DNA of 64,000 bases from Boswellia sacra. Lineage: Eukaryota > Streptophyta > Magnoliopsida > Sapindales > Burseraceae. The notes under the pieces were generated by a model. It was not told where the DNA came from. It ran no database searches and saw only the letters and a list, made by a program, of their open reading frames with translations. The position numbers and the translations under genes are program-made. This document shows, piece by piece, positions 46,478 through 57,971 of the stretch. How positions within the stretch are numbered: the stretch's first letter is position 1; each line of letters begins with the position of its first letter. The stretch lies in NCBI GenBank assembly GCA_013180625.2, contig SNVD02008757.1, forward strand, positions 186,001 to 250,000, written 5' to 3'.

Positions 46478-48240
46478 ATGGCACGAAGGCTTCGATCTCA
46501 GTCAAAGAAAATGCAGCCAACATTGCATGATTCTCCATCACAATCTCTGTCACATGAAGCACCACTGGAGCAGTTATTGCCAACTCACCATGAAACTCAA
46601 GAAGAAGTCGATCCCACACAGTAGTAAGAACGAGAGTCAACTACTAATCTAGACACATCAGAGACTCAAAATAAAGCAGAAACACATTCGTCTGATCGTG
46701 ATGATCTAGCCAGGAGTGAGGATTTTGATATACAAGTGAATCATTTTGATGTTCTTGAGGGATCCAATCCCATTGAATGGAAGGTTGCTTATAAAGAAAT
46801 CAAAGAAAGACATGATGATTACGTTGTAGCAACAGAGTTTTAGAATAAATGTTTTGTCAAGGTGGAAACATTTGCCACATACTCTCTTGATGCCCTGCTT
46901 TAGAACAGGTAGTGGAGTAAGTCAATAACCCAATTTTAACTTCGTACTACTTCTTTCATTAGAGAATTCTATGCAAATGTGGCGGATGATATTAATGATG
47001 CTTCAAATGTTAGGTATCATTTAGTTTATTATAGAGGAAAAGAAATTCATTTTTCTTTGAATGTTATCAATGATTTTCTAGAGATACCTAGGGGTGTTGA
47101 TCATGATATATATTCTTTGAAAATCAGAAAGAATGCTGTATGGAAAGAATTGGTTGGCTATACCATCAAGGGCCAAGAACAGATTGCAAAATCTTAATTG
47201 TTGCCTAGGTATAGAATTTTGAACAAGATTGCTAGATACAACTGGACCCCAACTTCTTATTCAACCACCATTAGCCTTGATAGAGCTAAGTTTTTGTATT
47301 GTTTAGGCAAGAATAAAAGCATTAACTTGGGAATGTGGATTTATGATTACATAGTTGCTGTAGCTAAAAACAGTTCTCAAAGTTGTATTTCCCTTGTCTT
47401 ATAATGAGAATTTTGATGAAAAATGGCATTAAACTTGAAGCTGATAATGTTATAGAACCTTGAGAGTCTTTTATTACTAATGCTTTCATGAAAAGAGTAA
47501 GGGGACAATAGAGGGAGGATGATGAGGAGGATTATGAAGAAGAAATTGATCTTGAAGCCGAAGAAGAATGAGAGCAATTTGAGCTTCCTTCAAATAGGGC
47601 TAGGATGACTACTAAACAATCTTTAAAATTTGTGTAGCTTACACTACAAACTTTGTCTAATAGTCTTACTTCAGTTTTGTGGTAACAACAACAGATTTTG
47701 TTTAATCAGTAGAAACTCATGGAGCCGCAAAAAGAGAATGATACAAAAGTGCAAGCTCATTGTGAATTTTTGTTGAGTAGGCTTCTCTTCAGTAGGCCCA
47801 GCTCCAACTACTACAAGTCTTTCCACCTCTGGAGTTCACATAAGCCATTCCCCTACTATTTCAGTATAACCAAAACCTCCAGTCATTTTTGTTCCTTTAA
47901 CCACACAACAAGAATTACCAAACATACCTACTACTAATAATGATACTGAAATTCCAATTACAGAAACATCACTTCCAGTTTTCACAACTGCCATTGTGCA
48001 AACCACAATCCCTGAACGAGTTGAAAAACCACCAACTATTCTAGTTTCTGTTACTATTGTAGAAAATATCACAACCATTCTAACTAACATTCCAGCTTCT
48101 CTTGTTCTAACTGAATCTCCTACAGTTGATAGCATTGCTCCAATTTCTTAACCTCTAGCTGAACAAGTTCCATCTCGAGCTCAGTCTATTGCAGCATCTC
48201 ATCATTCATCTCTAACTTCAATTAAAATGGTGCTTCTCTG
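46478..48240 (+). pseudogene. Sirevirus env-like / putative plant transposon protein ORF, broken
   Basis: Starts ATG at 46478 after pol. The N-terminal part is Gln/Glu/Ser-rich. At about 46950-47200 a conserved block (REFYANVADDINDA, YYRGKEIHF, NDFLEI) and at about 47200-47400 a second (ARYNWTPTS, DRAKFLYCLGK) match the plant transposon protein domain found in the extra ORF of Sireviruses and some gypsy elements. An acidic region with E/D runs and then a Pro/Thr/Ser-rich tail follow. About ten stops or frameshifts, including TAA at 47195-47197. Function in the element is uncertain; a fusogenic envelope role is not established for the family. Confidence 0.65.
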
Positions 48241-48268
48241 CCAGTTGCTATAGCTGCTTTATTATTGC

Positions 48269-49127
48269 TGTTGGTGTCCACGTGTATGTGCTATGCACAT
48301 GATATTTTTGTCTAACTTGTGATAAGACAAGAAGAGTATATTGTTTATTATTTTACTATTTCTATAAGTATATTTTAGGAAGTATTTGATTCATAATCAA
48401 TATCCTTTTAGAATAGGACATTATTTAATGTATCCTAGTTAAAATAGGAGAATATTTATTTGTGTCCTAATTCCTTTAAGAGTTAATTATATCACTTCCT
48501 ATTATATTTATCTTTATCCTAATGAGAGTTTGATTAGAATTTTTACAAGAATCTAAAGAGATTTCGTTTAGACTTCCCACTATATATATTGTTATGTTTA
48601 CATAACATATAGTTAGTTGGTTGTGCGAAGTCTATGTCACGGCATTCCAGGAATTAAAGAAGAGCTTCAACACAAATTGGAATGCTTTATTGATTTGATT
48701 TTATGAGTGTTTTATTGGTGTATGAGAGGTTGTAATCATACATGAATTGTTGATTAGGTTTGTGTGAGTTAGTAGACACTTGAGAGAACTTGCGAGTTAA
48801 GTGTTTATGTAATTTAGTGTCAGACATTGTGGTTATGATATACTTAACAGTATGTTGTTAAGTTATTTATGACAGAGAGTGAGCAGTGTCACTAGATTTT
48901 AAGATCTTGGCGAGATTTTATTTTACAAAGATTAGGTCAGTGTGTGAGAGTGAGTCAGCACTGTAAACGATCCTAAATATTGTACAAACAAGAACTTAGT
49001 GAATTGCAGCTCTATAGCTGTCCGTGGATGTAGGTTTTATAACCGAACCACGTAAAATCCTCCTATGCCGATTTACATTATAGTTTACTGTTATAATTTT
49101 TATAACTGCATACTTCCAGAACTAATA
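48269..49127 (+). repeat. Probable solo LTR of a related copia element
   Basis: Begins TGTTGGTGTCC, and its last part (AACAAGAACTTAGTGAATTG, then CCGAACCACGTAAAATCC) parallels the 5' LTR at 32823-33895 but the sequence as a whole is different. It splits the tail of the env-like ORF. The flanking bases ATTGC and GTTGC agree at 4 of 5, a weak target duplication. The exact right border is uncertain. Confidence 0.5.
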
Positions 49128-49313
49128 GTTGCAAATGTCTTTTCTTTCACCAGAAGTTGTAAAGTCAACAAGCTAAAGAAATAGCTGAGACTCCAGTTGT
49201 AGTGGCAGTCACTTCATCTGAGCAATCTATTCCAGTCCTTTCACCTCTAGCACCTTCAACAAGACAGAGACCTAGGACAAGGAGTGGCTTTCTCAAGCCA
49301 AGATTCTTATCCT
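49128..49313 (+). other. Remainder of the env-like ORF of the copia
   Basis: A Ser/Thr/Pro-rich reading frame (QQAKEIAETPVVVAV, then TRQRPRTRSGF) that seems to continue the ORF broken by the solo LTR, cut off at the LTR fragment that follows. Confidence 0.5.
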
Positions 49314-49384
49314 ATTTTGTTACATTTGATATAACTGCCGTAGTTTTGTCTTACGTAACGAAGCCTGCAGCTTCAGAACTTACA
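49314..49384 (+). repeat. 3' LTR remnant of the Sirevirus-like copia (last about 71 bp)
   Basis: TTTTGTTACATTTGATATAA and GCAGCTTCAGAACTTACA match the last 75 bp or so of the 5' LTR ending at 33895. The start of this LTR and the polypurine tract are deleted. Confidence 0.75.
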
Positions 49385-49456
49385 TTAGAGAAATAAAATT
49401 AGAAGAAAGAATTGAAAGTTGGGAAAGAAGGAAAGGAGAAAATGGTAGAGTGACAT

Positions 49457-49506
<50 letters not shown>

Positions 49507-49545
49507 ATATATATGTATGTATGTATGCATGTATGTATGTATAAT
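49457..49545. repeat. (AT)n/(TATG)n microsatellite
   Basis: About 40 bp of AT followed by GTATGTATATAT and GTATGTATGC-type units. Confidence 0.95.
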
Positions 49546-49549
49546 ATGA

Positions 49550-49860
49550 GTTTTAGCGACGAAATATACACAATTTTTGTAATGAAATGTCATAACTAAA
49601 AGTTTTCCAAAAATTTGGCCTCCCGACCACGCGAGAAAAATCCCACCAATTTTTTTTTAATTTTCTAATGAAATTTTTAGTTTTTGCGACGAAATTTTTT
49701 ATATTTAGGTACGAAAATTTTGTCGCTACAAGATTTCCAAAAATTTTTCAAGCAAGAAAAATCCCCCCAAAAATTTTTTAATTTTCCAATGAAATTTTTG
49801 GTTTTTACGACCAAATTTTTATCGCAAAATGTTTTCTTAAAGTAATTTGATAAAATTTTT
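49550..49860. repeat. CACTA internal repeats, two tandem units of about 120 bp
   Basis: Two diverged units, each with TTCCAAAAATTT, GAGAAAAATCC (or equivalent), TTTTAATTTTC, AATGAAATTTTT and a TTGCGACGAAATTTT/TTTACGACCAAATTTTT word. They share vocabulary with both CACTA arms. Confidence 0.65.
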
Positions 49861-49979
49861 GATCAAGTAGAGAAAATCAAAATGAAGGATGACAATAGAA
49901 TGGACAATAATACTCAATGTAATATAGTTATTTTAACATAGTATTATTTTAATTATTGTTTTAATATACAATCTATGTA

Positions 49980-49998
49980 ATTATTATTATTATTATTA

Positions 49999-50036
<38 letters not shown>
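49980..50036. repeat. (TTA)n microsatellite
   Basis: TTA triplets interrupted by a T-run. Confidence 0.95.
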
Positions 50037-50547
50037 TAATCACACTTATAGTGATAACTAATTACCTAGGTGAAAAATTAATTTTTACTATATATAATCT
50101 AATTGACATGTAACATACTATTAGGAAAGATTTAGTTTATTAATTCTATATTTAGCATAATCAACTAATAATTGATAATTATTATATCAATTATTACATA
50201 CGGAAAGAATTAATAATTTATATAGGAAAAAACACAATCAGGCATCCTTCAACCTAATTAATTTAATTAAATAAATTATATTATAGATGTAATCAATCAA
50301 TTTACTCATCTAAATTAAAATACTTTTAATTAGGTTAACACCAATCAACAAATATTCTTTCTATACTGGGTTTTTATTGTATTACTTTGATTAATAAATA
50401 ATTAAATTGAAGAGAAATTAAGATTATATTAATTGATAATAAATAATCAAATTGATGATGAAATAAAATTATATTAAAGTGATAATAAATAATGAAATTA
50501 GAGTATAGATGTACAATATTATCTTACATATTAAGTTTTATATTTAA

Positions 50548-51702
50548 GGGAATATGTCTAAATGACCTCATATTATGGCCTAATATCACAACTGACCTCA
50601 TCTTTTTAAAAATAGACAGTAATGACTTTAATATTTTGTCAATTGTTTCAAATGACCCTAAAGTTATTTTATTCTGTTAATTTGGATGGAATATTATTGA
50701 AATGACTTTAATGCCCATTAAATAAATTTTTGAAAATTGATGGTGGGAAGGGGTGGGATATAAGGCACACAGATACGAGCTCAGCACAATACCATGCACA
50801 TGCTCAAAATTGCCACCACATCTGCTCTGCTGTTGCATCTCTTGTTGTCGAATTTTTATTTTTGGTAAAATTGATTTCAAGGGAAAAACTACCTTTCAAG
50901 ATTCGAACCCAAGCCCTCGGCATGTAAGTTTGAATCATTTCCATTGCACCAACCCCCGGCTTGCAATAACGTTTGCAAATATTTTTATTTATTAATTTTT
51001 AAGAAAAAGACCCAAAATACCTGGAACTTCTCATGCCTTCCCTTTCCTCCTCAAAACCGCTACCCTCCTCTTCCTTCTCCTCCCTCCCTCCACCTCTCTC
51101 TCTCTCTCTCTATCTATCTATACTACTTCTAATCTCAAACTTACACAAGCAGCCACTAGCCAACCACAAAAGAAACGAACACCCCACTGTTGTAGCCTAT
51201 CATAACGTTTTGTTGTCTCTCTCTCTCTCTCTCTTTTTGATTTCGTTTTCTCTCTCTAGATCGACAAAGCCATGGAATTTGGGGTTTTTGGGTAATTGAT
51301 GGCGAGCCATGGATGTGGAAAATGGTTGGCAGCTGCATAACAAAATTGTAGGTATTTTTTTGCTTTTTCCGAATTGCGATGGCTTTGAGTGGTCGGTGAC
51401 TGGATTTGGTGGTGGTGGAGGGGTGCAGGTGTAAGTTTGGAAATGTGGTGGTGGCTTGTGAATATTTTTTTAGGGGTGTTGCGGTGGTTTCATTTGTTTT
51501 GGGGGGCAACTATAATTTTTGTATCTTTTTTTAATTAATTTTGAATATTTAATTAAAGTTGTCAATGTTACCAATATACCCTTAACATTATGCAAGTTAA
51601 CAGAGAAGTAAACGGTAGGGTCATTGCTGGCTATTTTTAAAAAGTTGAGGTTAATTATGATATTAGACCATAAGATGGGGTCATTTAATATGAAATATTC
51701 CC
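50548..51702. mobile_element. Non-autonomous MULE carrying transcript-like sequence (Pack-MULE candidate)
   Basis: Perfect 9-bp target duplication TATATTTAA at 50539-50547 and 51703-51711. Inverted ends of about 120 bp: left GGGAATATGTCTAAATGACC, then CATATTATGGCCTAATATCA and TCTTTTTAAAAATAGACAGT; right inverted GGGAATATTTCATATTAAAT, then CATCTTATGGTCTAATATCA and ACTTTTTAAAAATAGCCAGC. The interior from about 51010 to 51350 reads like a gene 5' UTR: Pro/Ser-coding CT-rich leader, then an ATG at 51272 with only a seven-codon frame (MEFGVFG). No transposase. Confidence 0.85.
50840..50967 (-). repeat. tRNA-derived SINE-like head inside the MULE
   Basis: On the minus strand, GGGGGTTGGTGCAATGG (A-box-like, plus coordinates 50941-50957) is followed about 40 bp later by GGGTTCGAATCTTG (B-box-like, near 50897-50910), the spacing of a tRNA-type RNA polymerase III promoter. 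The 3' limit is not defined. Confidence 0.45.
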
Positions 51703-52480
51703 TATATTTAATTATATTACTTTTTGATTATTTGAATACATATTTAATTACTTGATTATCTAATAAATCAAATGGTTCAAATATATTTAACTCAAAATTT
51801 AATATTATATCGTTTAATATGCATTATTTGAAATAAAATATAATATTGAGTTTTATCATATTACTTATAGTCTAGAACATATCAAATTAATATTATATTA
51901 ATTACTTTTTAATACATATTTATGATACTTACTTATATTATATTAAAGATATTGCATATTATGTGCATTTATTCATATTATTAACATGTGTGTGAAAGCA
52001 CATCATGACTACTTATTCTATGATGCTGATATCTAGCACAAAAATTCATGCTTTTAAATTAGATTATATACTATAAATCAATAACTAATACCATACCTAG
52101 TCTCTGTTAGTTATATAGAATTGATTCACTTTCATTTGTTCTTAAATTACAAGTTACAAGTTAAACTTATAATCTTTTAATTAATTCCATCTAGTATCTT
52201 TAATCAATTAATCTTTCGTTGTTTTATTAAGTAACTATTGTTACAAGCTTATTAACAAATTCATGGATTTCATTTTATCTTTAATTTTGTAATCAATTAA
52301 TCCTTCATAATTTATTTGATCTTTACTATAATGAGATTAATTAATTTATGATTAATATAAAGTTTATAGGAAAAAATTAGTTTGTTAACCTTATTTAGAG
52401 TATTCAATTAATAGTTTGACATAATAGTTGACTACTATTAAAATAAAACTATTGTGAGAAATTAATCATTTTGTTATTAG
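51703..52480. other. CACTA interior, very AT-rich
   Basis: No coding or repeat unit recognised beyond general AT richness. Confidence 0.5.
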
Positions 52481-52489
52481 ATTTTGTGA

Positions 52490-53930
52490 CAAATTTTTGT
52501 CACGTAAAAGGAAATATAAGAAGATTTCTACGATGACTAATTCGTCAGAAAAGGTTACCTAGTATATTTTTTTTTTCTTCATTTCATTTTGTTATCAGGT
52601 TCTACGATAAAATTCGTAGTAGAAAAGAAACAGTAGAAGTTCTCTAAGACAAATGTTTCGTTGCTAAAGGTTACATATATATATTTTTCTGTAGTTCCCT
52701 TTTTTTTTTTATAAGATTCTGCAACAAAGTTCCATAGCAAAAAAGAAATAGTAAACTTTTTTTTTGGCGATGAAATGTTCGTCACTAAAGGTTAACCAAT
52801 GTATATTTTTTCCTTAGTTTTTTATTTTATAATGTCATTTTGTGACGAAATTTCATAGCAAAAAAAGAAATAGTAGAAATTTTTTGCGACGAATATTTTG
52901 TTCCTAAAGGTTGCCCAATAAATATTTTTACACTTAGTTTCTTAATTTTGTTAGGAGATTCTATGATGAAATTCTGTAGTAGAAAAGAAATAGTAAACTT
53001 TTTTTGTGGTGAAATATTCGTCGCTAAAGGTTAACCAATGTATATTTTTTTTCCTTATTTTTTATTTTATTATGTGATTCTGCGACAAAATTTTGTAGCA
53101 AAAAAGAAATAGTAGAATTTTTTTGTGACGAATATTTCGTCATTAAAGATTACCTAAAATATATTTTTTTGCCTTAGTATTTTTTAACCTTGTTATGGGA
53201 TTGGAGGGGAAATTTAGTAGCGGAAAAGAAATACTAGAATTTTTCTGCAATGAAATATTAGTTGCTAAAGGTTACCCAATTAATAATTTTTTCCTTAGTT
53301 TTTTTTTATTTTGTTAGGAGATTTTGTGACGAAATTTTGTAGCAAAAAATAAATAGTATAATTTTTCTACGATGAAATGTTTGTTGCTATAGGTTACCAA
53401 TGTATATTTGTTTCCTTAGTTTTTTTTACGTTGTTAGGAAATTTTGCGATGAAATTTTGCAGCAAAAAAGAAATAGTAGATTTCTTTTTTTTGCTGCAAA
53501 TATTTCATTGCTAAAGGTTAGCCAATGTATTTTTTCCCTTAATTTTTTTAATTTGTTAAGAGATTATGTGACGAAATTTCGTAGCAAAAAAGAAATAGCA
53601 AAATTTTTTTTGCGACACCCAATATATATATATTTTTTACTTAGTTTTCTTTTATTTTGTTATGTGATTACGAAATTTCGTAGCAAAAAATAAACAGTAG
53701 AAGTTTTGTGCGACGAATTGTTCATCCCTAAAGCTTACCTAATATATATTTTTACCTTAGTTTTTTGTTATTTTGTTATGAGATTCTTCGACAAAATTTT
53801 GTAGCAAAAAATAAATAGTAGAAGTTTTCTACGTGAATGTTTCGTCGCTTAAAGATACCTTATATATAATTTTTTCCTTAGTTTTTTTTCATTTTGTTAT
53901 GAAATTATATGACAAAATGTTATCACTAAA
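52490..53930. repeat. Right subterminal tandem array of the CACTA element (about 11 units of about 120 bp)
   Basis: The phrase AAAAGAAATAGTAGAA (and variants) recurs at about 52625, 52743, 52863, 52984, 53103, 53224, 53346, 53466, 53588, 53687 and 53808, a period of 118-122 bp with one short unit of about 99 bp. Each unit has a TTTCGTAGCAAAAAAGAAA block and a GCGACGAATATTTCGTCGCT inverted word, then TTAGTTTTTT. Such arrays carry transposase-binding sites in CACTA elements; that role is inferred. Confidence 0.85.
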
Positions 53931-54185
53931 AGGTATATTCTATAATGAATTTCTCTTAGTGAAAGGTTTCCCTTATTTTGTAGCCCATTTGCACACCAAT
54001 TTAGCTGCGATTTATTTTTTTTTGTAGCAATAGGCTTTTTTTATGACGAAATATCGTTGCTAAAGAAAATTTAATAAATAATTTTTTTGCTTTATTTAGT
54101 GACGACATATTGTGACGAAATACAGATTTCATCACAAAATGTGCAAAAAAATTTGTCGCCAATGACAGTTATTCCTATAGTGAGA

Positions 54186-54760
54186 TAAAATATCGAACTT
54201 CAATTATATTGAAACATGACATTGATGATTAAAATATATATTAACTACAGTTTGAATCTTGGTACAATTATTGAATGTATCACCTTTATCTATATTATGT
54301 ATGAGTCAAGTTATTGAAATTCAATTTTGAGACTTTTATTTTTAACACTAATCTATGACTCATCTTAAAGAGAAGAGTTAAAAAGTAGTTATTTTTTGCA
54401 TCAACTCTATATCTTTTAAGCGATTAATTCTAATAGCGAAATAAGGGTCATAAATTAGCTAGTATTAAAAGAATTATGTTAGATTGCTTAACCCTAAACC
54501 CTAACCTGACCCTAATCCATTATACATTTGGCTTGTTATAGAGCCGTGTAAAATTAACCAAATATTGCTTCTAGTATTGTACCTTAATAAGATCTAAAAA
54601 TACCACTAAAACCTTGTTACGGTCACATGGGAAGAAGGTTAAATCTTTTCGTTGCCATCCCATTCAAGTTTCAAGCAGCACACGGTCTTCCAATAAGTGT
54701 TTTGATGAGTTTTGACCATTATATTACATTAGATATAATAGGGAACTTAAACACTCTTGT
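54186..54760. other. Intergenic, nothing coding
   Basis: AT-rich. Includes a short TTAACCCTAAACCCTAACC run at 54488-54506, resembling plant telomeric repeat. Confidence 0.5.
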
Positions 54761-56880
54761 TATAGCAAAACTCTTTTTTACTGCATAATTTTCACATGAT
54801 CGGATCGTCGAGTTAAGGTTTTGAAAACAAATAAAAAGGTCAAGGGCATTAGCGGTGGTACCAATTAGAACCCTCCAATGCTCAAGTCAGTTTTGACACA
54901 TTAGAATTCTTTAAGTGAGCTTTGTAGAGAGAGAAGGTTTGAGGAATAAAGACTTCTGGAGAGAAAGTGAGCTTACACCTTGAGTAAAGATTAGGAGGTA
55001 TATAGGCATTAGAAGGGGTCGTTGTTGAGCCCAAACAACGGACCTAGAAAACATGCTTCAATGACAGGCTTATTGTGTATGTATTGAGGTGCTTGGGCAA
55101 TTAAAATATTCATGGGTGAAAATTTCATGTATCAAAGGGAAAGGCCAAATGGGCTATGATAATACCACGTGTGTGACTTGAACCCTAGGTGGACATCACA
55201 TATTCTAGAGTGAGCCTGCTATGTGCCTATGGGTTTAATGTGAATTGAACTCTAGGCGGGTGTCACAAGGGTGTGTGCTCTCTAAATAAGGTTCACATAA
55301 GTACGTAATATGGCTTGAACCTTAGGCGGGTAACATTACGTGATAATGACCTTGTTAGCTTTCTTTAATTGGGAGGTTTCCACAATTAAATAAGACGTGG
55401 CTTGAACCTTTAAGTGGGCGTCACGTTTACCAATATGGGTAATTGTTTTGAGGAAAGGCAACATAATTCCCCGTGGTGAAGGTGGCATGGTGCACACATG
55501 GGTGAAGAGGTGGTGACACTCTTTTAAGGTTGAGAATGCCATTCGTGTCATTCTCAGAAGATTTTTTAACAAGTTTTTATATGCTTGGTTGAATTTGTAG
55601 GTTTTCAAAGCTAATGAGTCAAAGGAAATTTCAATAGGTTAGGTGTTTTGACTCCTTAGAGCCTACGAAATAAGTTGAAATTTTACACGGAATCTTTGAA
55701 TTCCAAATTTGCAATCAAGAAGGAGTTGGATTGATGAAGAGTGAGCGGGTAAGCATGTGGGTGGCGATCGACGAGTGTGAAACACAAATGCACGTGTATG
55801 AAAGAAAAAGGTTAGGCAATCAAATCGACACCGGAAGCCAGTTTGATGGTGAGAAGACATAGGAGGACGAGTGAGAGGCGACTGAATGGAGGCTGGGCGA
55901 TCGTTGGAGGACGACATGAGCTCGCTCGGGCACGCGAGTGGTCACCTATGTTTGTGAGTGGCAAGCATGTCCAATATAGAATTTTTGGGGTCAAATTGAA
56001 ACTTTTGAACTTTTTTTTTAAATGGGGACATGTTTGAAACTTTTTAAAACATGAAAACTTTCGAGAGTTTAACAAGGGCTAAATTGAAAATTTTTGAACG
56101 TGTTAGGACCAGAATGAAACTGCATGACAAGGCCATTGCGTGCAACAAAAAAAAAAAAGCTTAGGCATTTGTAGGGTGAAAACAAATACTTGGGTAGGGC
56201 CTTGGCTCATAAAGCAAAGGCTTAGACGGTATCTTTAGGGTAAAAACGAAGACTTGGGCGATTGTAATATAGATTTTTCACCCATTTTGAGCAACGACAG
56301 AGATCATTTTGGATTAGAAAATTTTTTACACACATAGGAACATGAAACGGAAGCCTAGACAACTTCTATAGGGTGAAAATGGAGACTTGAATAGCCTTTA
56401 TACAAACTTTTCATCCCTTTCAAGTAGCCATGAACACTATTTTGGACTTAAAAATTCGGCGTATAGCCTACTTGCATAAGTCTTATGACCATCTCGTGTC
56501 CGAGTATCTAATATTTAGAATTTTTAGTGCGCAGTCTACCTGTATAAATTTCATACCATCTCACGTCCAGGTGTCCAATACTTAGAATTTTTTTTTAGAA
56601 ACACTTGAAATTAAGAGCTTGGGTGTCTTGCCACCTATGGATTGGATATATATGGGCACGGATGTTTGAGTATTGGACACTTGAGCGCTCGTAGGTTATA
56701 TGTCTTGGTGTTGGACACCCACCCAAGGTTGGATATATAGGAACTTGATGCCAAATATGAACACTTTAAGACTATGGAATAGCCTCTGGGACCAAGATCT
56801 TATGAGCATAGGCTTCAAAATTTTAATTTGCTTTCTCACCACTTCAATTCCTAAGTACGTCTAAAAATTACCTGAACAAG
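54760..56880. repeat. Unclassified repeat family, copy A
   Basis: Shares, in the same order, many phrases with 60360-63990: TCAAGGGCATTAGCGG, then GTGAAAACAAATACTTGG-type and GACTTGGGC-type blocks, and ACCTATGGATTGGATAT near the end. Divergence is high (estimated by eye, well under 85 percent identity). No ORF with a recognised domain. Perhaps a long noncoding retroelement (LARD) or LTR; not assigned. Confidence 0.55.
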
Positions 56881-56904
56881 ACATGTCAGCATCTTAAAAT
56901 CGTT

Positions 56905-57055
56905 AGGCTATACCTGATGAACAATGTCTTATGAACAGTAATAGATGAACAGTAACTAGTAAAAGTGTTGCGTGAACAGTACAGGTGAACTACTGCACGA
57001 ATAGTATTTGGTAAACAGTTATCGGTGAATAATAACCACATGAACAGTGACAACT
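56905..57055. repeat. Cluster of degenerate TGAACAGT motifs
   Basis: TGAACAGTAA and relatives (TGAACAATG, GTGAACAGTAC, CGAATAGTATT) recur at 15- to 25-base intervals, about ten times. Confidence 0.75.
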
Positions 57056-57059
57056 TTTT

Positions 57060-57970
57060 CCTTTTTCACTTGAACTCTAACCTAATTCATTCTTTTTATG
57101 TCTTTGTTAATCCCTGTCTAATTTTGACTAGTAACCTAATCCTATTTGGCTTAGTCTAACTAATTTTTTTGGCTTCTAGAACTAGTACTCCTAGTTGTAT
57201 AAGAACTTAATCTCATTAAGTCTTTGATTGGGCTTTTGACATTTAATTAAATCCAACCTAATTTTGTGTAGACTTTTAATTAATCATATTAATTATAAAC
57301 TGACTAATCTAATTAATTACATTGGCTCAAATACTTTACTATTTAATTAATTAAATTAATTAAATAATGAGCCTATTTACTAGTCAATATATTTAATTTA
57401 ATACCTGACCTTTATTCTCTAATAAATCAATTAAATTAAATAATTAATTTCTCAAGTTCAATCCTTATTTAGATATTTAATTACGAGCCCCAATAAGTTT
57501 GATGTAGTACCCTATTATCTTATAATTATAATAGGTCTCATCTATTAACTTTAGTCTATTCCAATATAAGTCCAAAGCTGCACTCTTAAATTAAATACTC
57601 TTTATAGAAAACTTAATAATTTATTTTGATTAAATTATTTCTTTAAGCCATATCTATTGAGCATTAGGTTTACATAACTATCATTGGTGGAATACCAATA
57701 ATTAGACCTAGGTATGATTTACCGTGTTACCCCTCCAATTACATCATGAGTCCCTGATATCGATTTTACACGATTTAAAGAAGTTGAGATTTATTAAAAT
57801 AAATCTTAGTAATGAACAACTTTTATTAAACACTCGGCTAATATCTGCAAAATAAAATCTTGCAAAATCATCAACGTGGTATTCTGCAATCCTTTTAGAG
57901 TCATGAATTCCATATCTATGGTATAGTGTCTACTAGCATACAAATCGTACAATCCCAATTAGCAAAGTTA
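57060..57970. other. AT-rich spacer, probably part of the decayed copia LTR
   Basis: Rich in TTAATTAA-type words. No coding signal. The assignment to an LTR is a guess from its position. Confidence 0.3.
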
Positions 57971-57971
57971 T

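Larger units (their letters stand above)
32823..49384 (+). mobile_element. Sirevirus-like Ty1/copia retrotransposon with env-like ORF, interrupted and defective
   Basis: The left LTR begins TGTTAGGAC (32823) and ends TTACA (33895); the same LTR end recurs at 49314-49384. Flanks TTAAA (32818-32822) and TTAGA (49385-49389) match at 4 of 5. Next to the left LTR is a primer-binding-site-like GTTATCAGAGCA. Domains in order: gag with CCHC knuckle, protease, integrase, RT, RNase H, then an extra downstream ORF as in Sireviruses. It is interrupted by a gypsy element (37952-44780) and by a probable solo LTR (48269-49127). Most of the 3' LTR and the polypurine tract are deleted. Confidence 0.8.
31578..54182. 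mobile_element. CACTA (En/Spm-like) element, non-autonomous, filled by nested insertions
   Basis: Left end CATTACAGGAAAAAC and inverted right end CACTATAGGAATAAC agree at 12 of 15 positions. The 3-bp flanks are both AGA (31575-31577 and 54183-54185), the CACTA target-duplication length. Both arms carry many inverted GCGACGAAATTTCGTCGCAA-type words, the subterminal repeats expected of this superfamily. No TnpA or TnpD coding region remains. Subtracting the copia element (32823-49384) and the MULE (50548-51702) leaves about 4.9 kb. The long span means the pairing of the two ends is an inference, but the flanks, termini and shared subterminal words all agree. Confidence 0.7.

Noticed and set aside
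47836..48135. A 99-codon minus-strand frame rich in Val/Ser/Gly
   Set aside because: Antisense of the Thr/Pro/Ile-rich tail of the env-like ORF; not independent.
49380..49593. Ile/Tyr/His-rich minus-strand frames
   Set aside because: They translate the AT/TATG microsatellite.
50901..50957. A true tRNA gene inside the MULE
   Set aside because: A- and B-box-like words are present at tRNA spacing, but the acceptor and anticodon stems do not form, so a SINE head is more likely.
55663..56075. Ser/Arg-rich minus-strand frames in repeat copy A
   Set aside because: Not conserved in copy B and without domains; likely chance frames in a noncoding repeat.
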